A stretch of 64,000 nt of DNA from Eublepharis macularius (taxonomy: Eukaryota > Chordata > Lepidosauria > Squamata > Eublepharidae): NCBI RefSeq assembly GCF_028583425.1, contig NC_072795.1, forward strand, positions 68,276,001-68,340,000, written 5' to 3'. Under the pieces are notes generated by a model, which was not told the DNA's origin, did no database searches, and was given only the letters and a program-made list of their open reading frames with translations. Shown piece by piece: positions 20,000 through 32,400 of this stretch. How positions within the stretch are numbered: position 1 is the stretch's first letter; each line of letters starts with the position of its first letter. The translations under genes were made by a program, and so were the position numbers.

Positions 20000-20455
20000 T
20001 AGGACAATACACGATTGCCAATAGAGAACGCATGATTGCCCATAGGGAACAACGGAGACCAAGCTTGCCCAGAGGGAATACTGATCACCGCACTTGCTCA
20101 TAGGGAATAATGGAGACTACATTTGCCGTAGGCAATAATGGCATTATTGTCTATGGGCAATTATGTATTGTCTACGGGCAGTCAGTGTCCTTCTTGGGCA
20201 AGCATGGACTGCATTATTCCATACCGGCAAGTGTGGACTCCATTATTTTCTAAGGACAAGTGTGGTCTCCATTATTCCCTATGGGCAAATGTGGACTCCA
20301 TTATTCCTTATGGGCAATTATGCATTCTCTGTTGGCAATTATGTATTGTCTATGGGCAATTTATTCGCTACGGGCAAGTGTGCTCTCCGTTATTGCCTAT
20401 AGGCAATCAGGCATTCTCTATTACCAATGGTATTGTCTATTGGCAATCACTGTCC
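20000..20455. repeat. Head-to-head ~29-bp minisatellite array
   Basis: The unit is near GGGCAAGTGTGGACTCCATT followed by ATTCCCTAT, repeated imperfectly. From about 20000 to 20140 the units are reverse-complemented (CATAGGGAATAATGGAGAC). From about 20142 to 20455 they run forward. The junction is a palindrome, GGCAATAATG/GCATTATTGTC. It lies in intron 1 of PDCD11, about 0.5 kb after the predicted first exon. Open frames across it are repeats of the unit, not genes. Confidence 0.85.
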
Positions 20456-20841
20456 TTAGTTTTAGTATATTCCTCCAACTTCATGCTCTTCTGTTTTCTG
20501 TCATGCGAGTCACAGGGAAATTGTGAGAAATTGTTGCTTTCGTGGATGGTTGTTATGCTCTTGTATGTGTTTGAACTTGAAATAGGAATTGTAATGATCT
20601 GCCTTATAAATAGCTTGTGTTTTGTTTCTGCTGGTTAACAGGGATTTTTTTGAATATTTGCTATTGTGGTTAAAAATGCAGACCTTAAAGAGAGAAAAAG
20701 AGAAAGCTGGAGGGATGAGTGAAGCATGCTATAATTAGCTGGTAGCTGTATCTGAGAAGGTGGAGTGAGCTGCAGTTTTTAGACAGAGTGCTGAGGGGAA
20801 GTTTAATCAGTTGAGTTCAATCTGTCAGAAAGTCTAGTCCA

Positions 20842-20962
20842 GAGATCCAGAGGAGTTAGCCATGTTAGTCTGTAGTTGCATCTGATGAAGAGAACTGTGG
20901 TTCTCAAAAATGTATCCTACAAATAAGTTGGTTAGTCTTAAAGGTACTACTGGATTCTTTAC
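20842..20962 (+). mobile_element. Dispersed PLE-tail-like repeat with hammerhead-like core, copy 1
   Basis: It contains CTGATGAAGAGAACTGTGG then TTCTCAAAAA and GTTGGTTAGTCTTAAAGGT near 20930. The first 33 bases are nearly the reverse complement of the tail of the copy at 35.7-35.8 kb, giving it a partly inverted structure. It is related by sequence to the end of the PLE fragment at 46.2-46.9 kb. Confidence 0.65.
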
Positions 20963-22685
20963 TAGTCTAGAGAGTCTCTCAAGTTCTGTGCATCTGTGTG
21001 GGAAAGCCTGTCTGTGGGAGTGTTTATTCTGTTAGAGAACTGGAGGAAATTAGGTTTTAGGACTGCATCTGTTTATTATTTCTAGTCTAAGCGGCAAATG
21101 TGAGGAAAATTTGTCTTTGTGACTGGGTCTGTGAATAAACGTTTAAGGATCTATATGTGACTTGAAACCACCAAGCTTATGAACCTATTCTGAAACCAAT
21201 ACACTTTTCAATACTGTGAAAACGTTACACGTATGTTAATATAAATACATTCTTTCAGGTTAAGCAAAACACCTGTTTCATTTGGAATATAGGATCCCTT
21301 TTTTACCTCACAGCCATCCCTGCGCACTAATCATGTATGCTACCATCTATAACTAAGCCTTCCTATAATAAATACAAGACAAACTGAAGAGATCCAAGGT
21401 GAAAGCGAAAACCATTTGGAAACACAAAACAAAAAAACATGGAGGCATCATAATACAGGCCATTTTAGACCTTTTAGAGTGAGGTGCCATTACAGGAGTT
21501 ACAATATGCAGGTCACAAAGGGGGGCAAAACACCACAGGAATGTCACAGACTGTTCTGTGTGTATTTTATGATCTTTTGACCCTGTAAAAGCTGGTGTAG
21601 TTTACACTTGTGTGTATAAAAAAAGCAACTGGGTACACATGCCAGGCATCTGGTGGGTTCTATTCCATGCAACCTGTTGTCACAACCTGTTGGTGATGGG
21701 CCACCCAGCTAGTTTGTTTGCTGCAACAGACTTGAATAGATTTCTTTGGATTTTTGTGAAGTAAGGAGAAGTGTGCGTCATAATGAAAACCAGAGAGTGG
21801 GTAGTGCATCTGTTCTGGAATCAAAGGAGTTTAGTCGCTTATCAGTAGTTTCCCTTTTCATTATAGCCATTCATTGTTTCTCCTGATCTGTTTATGGTTT
21901 GCATTTTTGGGTTTGCCTTTGCCCTCACCGTTTTTATGCCATATCTTGTGGTTACATCAAAAGTCCCATGCAACAAACAAAAACCCCTCACTATGACTGT
22001 TTTATTGGACATGCATGTGGGAAACTCAGGCTCAAATCCCTACTTAATTATAGAGCAAAGTACTTCAGTGATAGTATTTTCTCTAGCTCTACTGTAATAG
22101 AAAACAGACAATTTGCTGGTTATTTGCAGTGAGCTAAGTATTGCCTCCTGGCTACTCAAAAATCTTTTACTCATTTATGATCCAGCAAGCATAAATACGT
22201 CCTTTCCTGACATAGTGATGGAGAAAGCTGGTCTTGTTAATTTCTGCTACCTATGCATTTATTGAATGCCTAAGATCTCAGTCCTTAAACAAGATGGCAC
22301 AACTTTACATAAAGATGTTGCTGAAGGACATGAAACCAGTCAGTTCCTTATATTTTCTGTCTAGCTCTTTATAATTTCTAAGTCAAGTAAGACAAGATGT
22401 GATGTAGTGCATAGTGCAGTGTTTGGAAAGTTTTGCTGAGCTGTGGAACTCTCTAGAGGTTATGTGTAGTGTAGAATAATGACCTTTTAATTTTTTGAAA
22501 GCAAAGTTATCTGCCCCCGCCCCACCCCCAACATAAGACATATTTCTGATATTTGTCTCTAGGTGCTTATCTTTTCCACCTTTCCTTTTCTATCTGGGTG
22601 TGTATGTAAACTACAAAAGGATACTTATTTTTGATATCAATTTGTCATAGCAAGTAATCCTAAAAATTACTAATAACTGTGCTTA
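20963..22685. other. PDCD11: PDCD11 intron 1, nothing recognised
   Basis: No exon with homology to PDCD11 or other genes was found, and no confident repeat. Confidence 0.45.
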
Positions 22686-22689
22686 TATA

Positions 22690-22885
22690 CATACATACCG
22701 CAGACACTTATATATATACATACCGCAGACACTTGGACTGGTGAACAAAGTCAGTGTTATTATCCCCACAATATGCTGGGGAGCGAGGACTGAGAGGAGT
22801 GGCTTACCCAAGGCTACTTGCTAAGCTCATGGAAGTGGTGGGATTTGAACCAGATTTGCAGCCTAACCACGATGCTACAGCAGCT
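22690..22885 (-). mobile_element. MIR-type SINE, minus strand
   Basis: GTTATTATCCCCACAATATG, then GGGATTTGAACCAGATTTGC, is the reverse complement pattern of MIR/CORE-SINEs. It is preceded by a short local duplication with ATACATACCGCAGACACTT. Confidence 0.65.
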
Positions 22886-23346
22886 CCTGCTAAAGTAGAA
22901 ATTGTAGAGTGATGATAGCGCTGCAGTTCTGAAAACTCCCTTTAGTCAGCTGGCTCAGAACTTTGCTTAGGATTACAGTGTAAAAGCTGCAGTTCTCTGT
23001 AAAGAGTCAAAACTTTTTCATACCAAGTCAGTCAGTAGTGCAGCAGTAATGTTTCTCCTTTCCCGCATCTTTCTCTGTGTTTCAGAATGGTAGTGGTGCC
23101 ACTAGTATGATGTATATTGTTAATAACTGGCATAACTACTGGTGTAAAATGCATCTGTGAGAGTGTCCCAACTCAGCAGGGCAAGTTCATTTATTCTAAA
23201 TACTGAATCATTATCAAAAGTAAAAAATGTATTATACTTGATAATGTTTACTGTCATTTTGGAAATGCAAAGGTGTTTGTAAATGTTGCTGTTACTTTTA
23301 TGACTGAAGCTTGTTAATGCAGACAGTTTTGTGGTTTTCTTCCCAG

Positions 23347-23461
23347 AAAGATAACCATGTCTTCTTTAGAAGAGAACTTCCCTCGAGGGGGCACACAGAA
23401 GACAGCACGAGAAGGAAAAGCAGCCATACAGCCGACAGTAGATCAGGATAATTTATTCAAA
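23347..23461 (+). CDS. PDCD11: PDCD11 exon 2 with start codon (residues 1-35)
   Basis: The acceptor cttcccag precedes 23347. Ten 5'UTR bases lead to the ATG at 23357 in context ataaccATGT. It encodes [20 protein letters not shown] to QDNLFK. The donor is gtaatg. The start was chosen because it aligns with the human initiator Met. Confidence 0.95.
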
Positions 23462-26400
23462 GTAATGCAAATTATAAACCTATGAAACTAAATTATATTG
23501 ATTCAAATCACTAATCCATCTAGCATTACCTAATCCAGAGGATCTCCAGTATCCGAGGTATAGCTCTTTCCTAGCCCTGTAACCTCCGCTCTTTTTAACC
23601 AGAGATGCCAGAGACTGGATCTGTGACCTTCTCCATGCTAGGTCAGGCTCTACCTCTAAGCTAGAGTCGCAGGCTTTTATTTCCTATTGTATTTAAGAAC
23701 TTGGCCCAAGTATGAAACTTGAGACTGAGTTCACTTACAGTGATTTTTTTAATGAAACCTCAAATATGACTGATTGTTACAGTCTAGGCTTTCATGTTAA
23801 AACATGATGACATACACCCAAATAAAGACATTGGAAAGAAAGCTGATGACAATATATTTTTATTTTATTTTATTCAGTTTATACCCTTTCCTCATATGCA
23901 GTTTCATTGTATTCAATAGTGGTGATGCCCAGATTATTTGTCTATCTCATTTCATATTGATGATTCTCAAGACTTTAATGAATGTAGTGACTTTCCAAAT
24001 TTCTTTCACTAATCATAGTGAGTTTTAAAATTTCTTGAAGCAGAATTGTCTTATGGAAGGCATAAGGTTATAACATAAATTTGTGAAAGTTTGCAACCCG
24101 GGGCTTAATCAATCTGTGTTAGATTAAAATCTGTATGTGGACCACTTAAATTTCAAAATTTAAGCCGCTCTTCAGATAGCCATGTAGAAAATAACACTAG
24201 CCTTATATGTTCATTTTCTGAACTATTCTAAGCATGTTATGCTGAGAAATGTTTACATTTCTGGCATGGTCAAATATTTTTAATGTTAGGTCCTGAGGCA
24301 TTTTCATGTAATGGGTTGTCTAGCCTTTGATAAATTTTTCTGCAGCAGCCTGGAAATAAATCCTATGATTATGACTGAAAATATCCACAAATTCAACCCA
24401 AGAAAAAGTTTGCATGTGTGCAAGGTGAAGATTTTGAGTTTCAGAACCAGACCTTATTTGCAATTAAATCAATCTGTTGCATATTGAAGCATCTATCCTT
24501 TTGTGTAAGTTAACTATTTTTTTAAAACAAATCTGTCTTAGACACAGCATGAAGAGCGAACTCCAAAAAGAAAGAAAAAGCAGCAAGATCAAGCAAAGCC
24601 AAAAAAACTCAAGACAGAGAAGAAAGCAGTTGTAAAAACCATTCCAAAGGATTTTGAACTTCTGACAGCTGAGGTTAGGCATAGTTATTATAGTGTTTTG
24701 TTTTGATGCTTAAAGAGCATTATTTCAAATTGTATTTTAGGGATCAGTTGTAGATTGTTCATCATAGTGATTTGGGGAGCTAATTCCTAGGTTAATACTA
24801 TTTGTTTTCCTTTTCGCTTGGATGGTTAGGTCTGGTTATTAACTTCAGGTCACCTTCATGATCATCTGCTTCCAAGCCAATTGTGTAAAACACCTGGAAT
24901 ACGTCTCTCTTCCACGGTCCTTCATTGTTTGTGTGTGTTTCTTCAACAGTCTCTCTCTGAAGGAATGCTGGTCTTGGGCTGTGTGAAAGAGGTTAATGAG
25001 TTTGAACTTACAATCAGCTTACCAAATGGGCTCTCTGGAAATGTACAGGTGACTTGCATATGTGAAGCTTACAACAAAATGCTGAGTGAGCAGGTGGCCA
25101 CAGATAAGTTTGTAAAGGTAAGACGTGGTGAATGATGATAATTGAATTCTACCAATTAAAAGTCCTAGCAGCAGATTTCTTCTGTTCTACAGGAAATTCT
25201 CTTGCCTGCTCTGTTGCTTGATTTGCTTTGCACAGCATGGCCTGAAACAATGGTATAGGAGACTTAATTAATATTTAATCCAAATTTTGATCAGCTACAA
25301 AAACAGCTGACATACAGTACCACATATTATTGTACTTTTGCTGTTTCGCCCAATACAAGAAATGCTGAATGCCCATTTAAATTAAGATCTTGCAAGTTCA
25401 AAGGAAACAAAATAGAGTCTCAGTGCATTTGATGCAAGGACAACTCAAGCTATTGAGCCACCCTTTTCTGTGTTGCACTGGCAAGCTCTGAGGGAAAATG
25501 AGAGGAAATTCCTCTTGACCATGCATTGCGTAGGTCCCAGGTCAGCAGCAGTGGCATGAGATTAGGCACACACCATCTCTGCTGTTGTCTACAGTCCATT
25601 GTGAGTGTGTGTGTGTGGGTGTTAAGCACTCTACTTCTAATCATCTTCTGTTGGTTTCAGACAAGGTGGGAGGGAGTTCACCTTACACTCCCCCCCCCCC
25701 AAGGGCAGCAAGACTAGGAAGTTCAGGGCACCCTCACTGGCTGTCTCCCAGACAGTAGCACAAGAGAAAGATGCACACCTCCTCTCGTGCCACTTGGGAT
25801 CCATCCTGCCCCATTGCTGCTCCTGGCTGTTTTGATGACCCAACCAGTCTTGATTTAATTAAGTGGGATTTGGCTCATGAAAGCTTTTGATGCAACAAAT
25901 GGGGTCCGCTTTGTTATTTTTTTTGCAGCAGGGTAACATGACTACCCTTCTGAAAATAAAACTATTGCCTTTAGTTGGCCTTCTATATTTGAGAGGAACT
26001 AAGCTTTGGATTGCTGAGTGTCTGTATTCCAGTCTGTTCCATTTTCTTCTTGGCACATTCAAATAAATTACTATTCTCCTGCGGGCAGCGTATTTCATGT
26101 GACTTTTCAGTCAGTAGTTGGATATTAGTATTGATTTTGGTTAACATGCATTATTTTATTCTTTATTCCCATAAAATTCTCTTGCAGGATTTGAGTCCTC
26201 TTTCAGACCTTTTCTCACCAGGAATGCTTCTCAGATGTGCTGTGGTTGGTGTCAATAAAGGTGCTGAAGGACATCACAGTATACAGCTATCGATTAACCC
26301 TAAAGATGTCAACAAGGCTTTGAACACTGCAGCTCTAAGAACAGGCATGGTATGAGACTTATAACTTCCCTGAGTTTATAAGATACTACTCCTTAAGTCT

Positions 26401-29400
26401 TCTAATTGTGAAGTAGGAAAGATAATCCTGTACCTTCAGAAAATACAATTTCAGCAGTGCAAGTTGGTCTGTGATAGTACTTTAGTAGAGAAGCTGCATC
26501 TACCAAAATTCTGCCCTTCTAGATATCTTTATTCAGCAGAAGGTGCTTTAATATTCATGAATCAATTTGGAGCAAGAAACTGAAATGCATACAGTTGATC
26601 CTTTGCTGCTTCTGAAATGGATTTTATCCAAAGGAAGGCTATAGAAACTTCTTTCACTTCCTATTTGTTTTCAACTTATTTCCTATTTGATCTCAAACAA
26701 GCACTTTAACTTATCTTCCTCAGTTTTTCTAACTACTACATGGGAAGTATTTGTTCCTCCTTGCTCCAGGATTTAGGAATTTCTTCGTTGTGCTATGTTG
26801 TTTGAAGAGATTTTGTCTGCGGTCACTGTAGGTTTAAGAAACTCAGTTATTTCTTAGTGTATAGGAGTAAAGGATCTTTTTTAAAAATTTAAATTTTATT
26901 AGATTTATACTGTACCCTATGGCTAACAACATCAAAAATCAACAATAAATACAAACTTAAAAATATCTTTCTCTATAAAAGGCAAGCTGTATTGACAATG
27001 ACTCACTTTTTAAACTGGCGTGCCTGCACAGGAGCACCAGGATAAAACTTATGTCATTGCCAGTACAGCCTCCAGAGGGCACCACTATGCTGGGAAGCCC
27101 AGGTGGCCCATCCCTCCGGAAGACACTGCTGCGGTGGGAAGCCCAGTGTTCCTGCACTCTGTTTTCTAGGGCCCGTTTTATTTTAAAACAGGCTCTGTTG
27201 CTAGTAAAACTATGAAATCGCAAATCGCCAGCCCGCAACCAAAGGCCCGGTGGAACAACTCCATCTTACAGGTCCTGTGGAACTGTAAGAGATCCCGCTG
27301 GGCTGGAATCTCCAATGGAAGTGTGTTCCACCAGGCCAGAGCCAGAGCTGAAAAGGCTGTGGCCTTGGATGAGGCCAGGCTAATGTCCCTCATGCTGGGG
27401 ACCACCAGTAATTGCTTATCCACAGAGCACAAAGCCCTACGGGGGACATAATAGGAGAGACGGTCCCATAGGTATGTTGGCCCCAGTTCGTTAAGGGCTT
27501 TTAATACCAGAGAGAACACCTTGAACTGGATCAGGAACTCAACCAGGAGCCAGTGCAGCTGGCACAGCACTGGATGAATATGTGCCCTAAATGGCGTCCA
27601 TGTAAGGACCTGTGCTGCTGCACTCTGGACCAGCTGTATCTTTCAGGTCAAGCCCAAGGGCATCCCAGCATAAAGCGAGTTTCAGTAGTCTAATCTGGAG
27701 GTGAGTTTAGGGAAACATTTGTGTGTTGCAGGATAAGGAGTGAATAATCAGTACAATTTAAGCTATTTTATTCTCCTTCCAACAGCTCATCTCTGGATGC
27801 ATCTCTAGCGTGGAAGATCATGGTTACCTTATTGACATAGGAGTTCATGCAGCAAAAGCATTTCTCCCTCGAGAGAAAGCCCAGAGTTACTTCTTAGCAA
27901 AGGAGAAAGGTACAACTGTGCTTAAACTTTGTATTGGATGAGTAGTGGTGCTCAGATCCTCAGCTACTGACTCAGTAAGTCAGTACCCTCAGCAGAGAAA
28001 AGATATTCCAAAAAGACCAAACTACCAAGGAAATGAGACCATTGCAACAGTCCATAATCCAGTCCATAATGAGACCACCTACATACCTACTAATTACACA
28101 ACAGCATGCTGACAACACTCTCATGCCAGCCCTGTATACAGAAGCAATGAACCAATGCGTGGTGATGTTTGCACACTTTCCTGATGGCACTCTGCTCCTC
28201 TCTGCATTACAAGAAGGAAGAAACAAATCCCTCAAAGTACCTTGGGCCGTAATATGCCAAGTAACAACCACATTCCTTGATTTGGACAAAACCAGCACCT
28301 TGATTTTGGCTGAGGAGCAGATCAGTAGCCAGTGTAATTGTTGTAATATCAGAATCACGTGCTTGCAATAGTTGGCCCTGACAAGCAGTTTAGTCACAGT
28401 GTTCTACACTAGTTGCAGCTTCCAAACACTCTTCAAGGGTACCCCAAGAACAGTAACCCCATCTAGCTGTAACTAAGGCATGGATCACAGTAGCTAGATG
28501 TGAGTGAGCTAGGAAAGGGCACAGCTGACACACCAACCAAGTATATATACTTAAAACTATGTTCTTGCTGTGGTAATATTATGTTGGCATAAGTGGTGGG
28601 TCATGGCCTGAGTGAGCTCAGTATACTGACTAAGCCCTACTCCGTGACACATCCTGCTGCTTTTTCTGGTCCCTGTGCTTTCACAGCTGCCTCAAATTTA
28701 CACTAATACAGCATCAACAGGCCATTATACTGGTATAATCTGCATGCTGTGCAGACACAGGACTTAGTTGCCATCTGAAGCAGTTTCCAGACTGGCAATA
28801 AGACTGCCTTGTTAAGAAAGTACAGATAGAGAACATTAGATGCAAAAGCAATTAGACACAAAATACCCTGCCTGATCTTTGGGGATTTTAAAAAGTCCAA
28901 CGCAGTTGTTTTATGTGACCAATTCTGTTGTTCAGCATATTCCATTTAGAAATCTTCTTATGCAAGATCTTTTTCTAAAGAACAAGACCATGAACAGTTC
29001 AACCTAAGAGGGAAAGCTTATTTTTTTATATATAGTGCAAATGTAGAACCAATGAGGGAATTGTAAAATAATGTCAGAAGAGAGGTGGCTAAGCTCTGAT
29101 TATGAGAAATAATGGTTGTGTTTGCTGGGTTTTTAGGGGATGAACTGAAGATAGGACAATATCTAAACTGCCTTATTGATGAAGTAAAGAACAGTGGGAG
29201 GATAATCCGTATTTCCATCAGCCAGTTGGAGGTTGCTGCAGCCATTGCAACAGAAGTGCAAGATTGGACACTCCGTAATTTGTTACCAGGGCTGGTGGTG
29301 AAAGCCCTGATTCAGGAGGTAAACCTATACTATTGTGATAAGATGCTGGGCAAAGACAATCCTCTTTGTGTTTATTGCCTTAATATTCTCGGCCAAGGGT

Positions 29401-32400
29401 CTGAGTAGCTTTTAAATATCTGCTTGGTGATCTCTAACTTCATATTCTTTAAAGTATTCGATAGTGTGTAAGACAGAGCAAGCCTTCTTAGTCTTCCTTT
29501 CTCTCCCATGAACATTGGAATGTTGATTCACATATGAATTACTTAATTGCTTCCCTAGGAGCAAAATTAAGATTGTATTCTGCATGTCGCCTGTTGGATT
29601 TAGGAGGCAAAATGGACTAGTCCACCTGATAGCAAACTGGGATTGGAGCACATAGTTTCCTGCATTGTGTATGGGAAGGGAATCTTTCTTTCTCCTAGTA
29701 CATCACTTCACTGAGATATCTTGGGGGGGGAGGGGTTTACAAGTTAGATACATCTGCAACCTCAACAACTTTATTCCGCCTCCTTTTTCTAATAGCAGTG
29801 GAGAAAGCAAGATCCTCCCACAGTAGAATAGCCAGCAAGCAGAACAGCCAGTAGCAGGATTGGTGTTAAGCTGTATTGGTGCTTTGGCAGACAATCCAAA
29901 TGGCACCCTCCTTCTCCTGACTGAGATGGGGCATTCTCTACCAGGAAGCCTTGTATGCAAACTTACCAGAGTGTGGGGGAGGGGGGGTGTCAGTCAGTCA
30001 GCCACTCTGACTCACACTCTGGTAATTTTCCAGGCTTCTGCCAGCTGGCATCCACTCTGAGCCAGGCAGTGTCTTGGACTTATGACATATGAGGAAGGGG
30101 TGTTTGTGATATACCATCTATAAACTGTCCTCTTAGTGTGAGGAGGGGTCTGACGGCTAACGATTGATTGTGCTTGAGAGATCTTATCTCTTGTTAGTTT
30201 CACAGCTTTGTGTTATGGTCCTATTATTGCTGATGGGGACAAGTGATTCACTATCAGCATAAATAACTAATTTAAAAAGAACATAAAGATAACCCAGCTG
30301 GATCAGACCAAAAGTATATAGTCAATCATATTGTTTCCCTCAGTGGCCAGCCAGATTTTTCCTGGAGGCCCACAATCTGGGCATGATGGCAATAGCAGTC
30401 TCTTGCTATTACCCCCTCACAGCTAGTAGTCAGAGGTTTGTTGGCTCTGAACATGGGGATGCATTGACAGCTGTCCTGCCCCCTCTTATAATAAAAAGCA
30501 GCTATGAATCAGTATAGTCTGACTACGGTTGTGCCTTAAAAACACATGGCATTTTGTAAATGTAGCCTTCTCAGTAATTATACCTTTTATGTTTGAAGCC
30601 TGTCTGATCCTGTCTGTAAAGCTTATGATGCAGCTTCTCTCTTGTCTCCTCATCCAGATCAGGGAATCGGTTCTGCTTGTAATTTTTAAAAATCCAGTAG
30701 TAGATTTTTTTTATTTTGTTCTGCTTTTTAGGTGACACCTTTGGGAATTTCTCTTAGTTTTCTGTCTTCTTTTACTGGCATTGTGGACTTCATGCACCTC
30801 GGTTCTATGAAATCAAGAAACTACTCTCCAGGTCAGATGGTAAGCAATTTAAATAAGCCGTGCATAAGCTGATACTGTGAGGCTCAAGCAATGAAATGAA
30901 AGTTATGGCGATGTTTCCATTCTTAGGATAGAAATACTTAATCAGACCCAAGAATATGCCAGCTAGTACTGTAACATTTGGGAAGTTTTAAAAATTGAAT
31001 GTTTGGCTTTTCAAAATCAGTCACAAGATTTGATGTTTTAGAATCCTTCACAAAATTCAGTGATTTCTGAGATTCAATAAATAATTTGAAAAATTATCTA
31101 TTTTAAAAAAATCTTATTTGAATCATTGCAATATAGTAAAAAACATAGTCATGCACCTTTATTTTCAGCACTCTGAAAACTGCTTTTCTTTCCAGCTTAT
31201 GCTTCTCTAATGGCAGCTCCCGTACCACTTGGCTGCCATTTTTGAAAGTGACTGGAGCTTTCAAAGCAGTTTGTGATGTGAGACAAAAGTCTACAGGTTA
31301 AAGATAGGTGGGGGGAAAGCGTAAAAAAAAAAACCAAAATGGGCGTGCCAAAGCCCTTGGGCACTTCTAAAATAGCTGTTCAGATTTTATCCTTTATCTA
31401 CAAGTCTTCCTGTTGTTCAGACTTTCATAAATAGAGTACTGTAGGGCTGTTTTCATTATGCAGCATGTTTTTGTTAAAATCTGAATCCTGCAAATTCCTC
31501 AATTGGAATGAATTATGTAATTATGCTTTTGTATCCCCTATGTTGCGTAAGTCTGCTGCTGTGATCCAGGTTTTTAGATGATTATGGAATTTTGCAGAGA
31601 AAAGTTGTTGTGGAATAGGATGAACATGGACACGTTTATAAACTGCTCTTTAATTTCATAGGGGCTAGAATGCTGCTGTGTTAAAAGTAACATTCTCAAT
31701 CTGGTGCGTTATGTATTTACTCAACAATAAAAGCTCTCTTAATAACAAATTATATATTCTTCAATATATAAAGTGCACAGCGCTTCAAGTAATACACAAT
31801 ATTAACCAGTAATGCTTACAAAATAAATACAGTGTTACAAGAATATAATATGCAATAACTGGAGTTACAGTTCATTCATTACATTTGAGGTGTGTCCGGC
31901 AATCAATACAAAGTACAGTCTGTGTATGTTGCAAGGAAAATTCCTTAATGCGCTTTCCCGCTGTTCTCCCATTTCTCCAGAGAAGCTGAATTCATTCGTT
32001 GATAATGGCATAATGGCATAATCTTTACATAGTCCAGTCCAAATGTCTCCATGGGGAGCCAACGGTCCCAACTTTATCCGACAAACTGCTAGCTTGGTTT
32101 ATTTCGCACACACCAGCTTTTTCAAGGGCAATGAGAACAATATACAGGTTGTTTCAGTCACCGAATGTACTGCTTGAGTTTCTGTTTCCGGAAACGGCAT
32201 CTGTTGAAAAAGCTGTGCTTGCTCTCCCTTGGTATAAGCCTCTTTGTTTAGTTTCTGCGTTATGTATTAACGCAACCACCTAGGGGTAAATGTAAAATTC
32301 TTTTTTGCCTTCTGTTTTGTTTCTTCTCCCTCCAGGTGAAAGCCTGTATTCTCTCAGTTAATCCCACCTCCAAGGCGATACACCTGACTTTGCGCCCAGT

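Noticed and set aside
20138-20638. Open frames of 79-166 residues with repeated CGLHY/WAIM motifs
   Set aside because: They are frames through the ~29-bp minisatellite in intron 1 of PDCD11, with the same words in all three frames. There is no homology or splice support.
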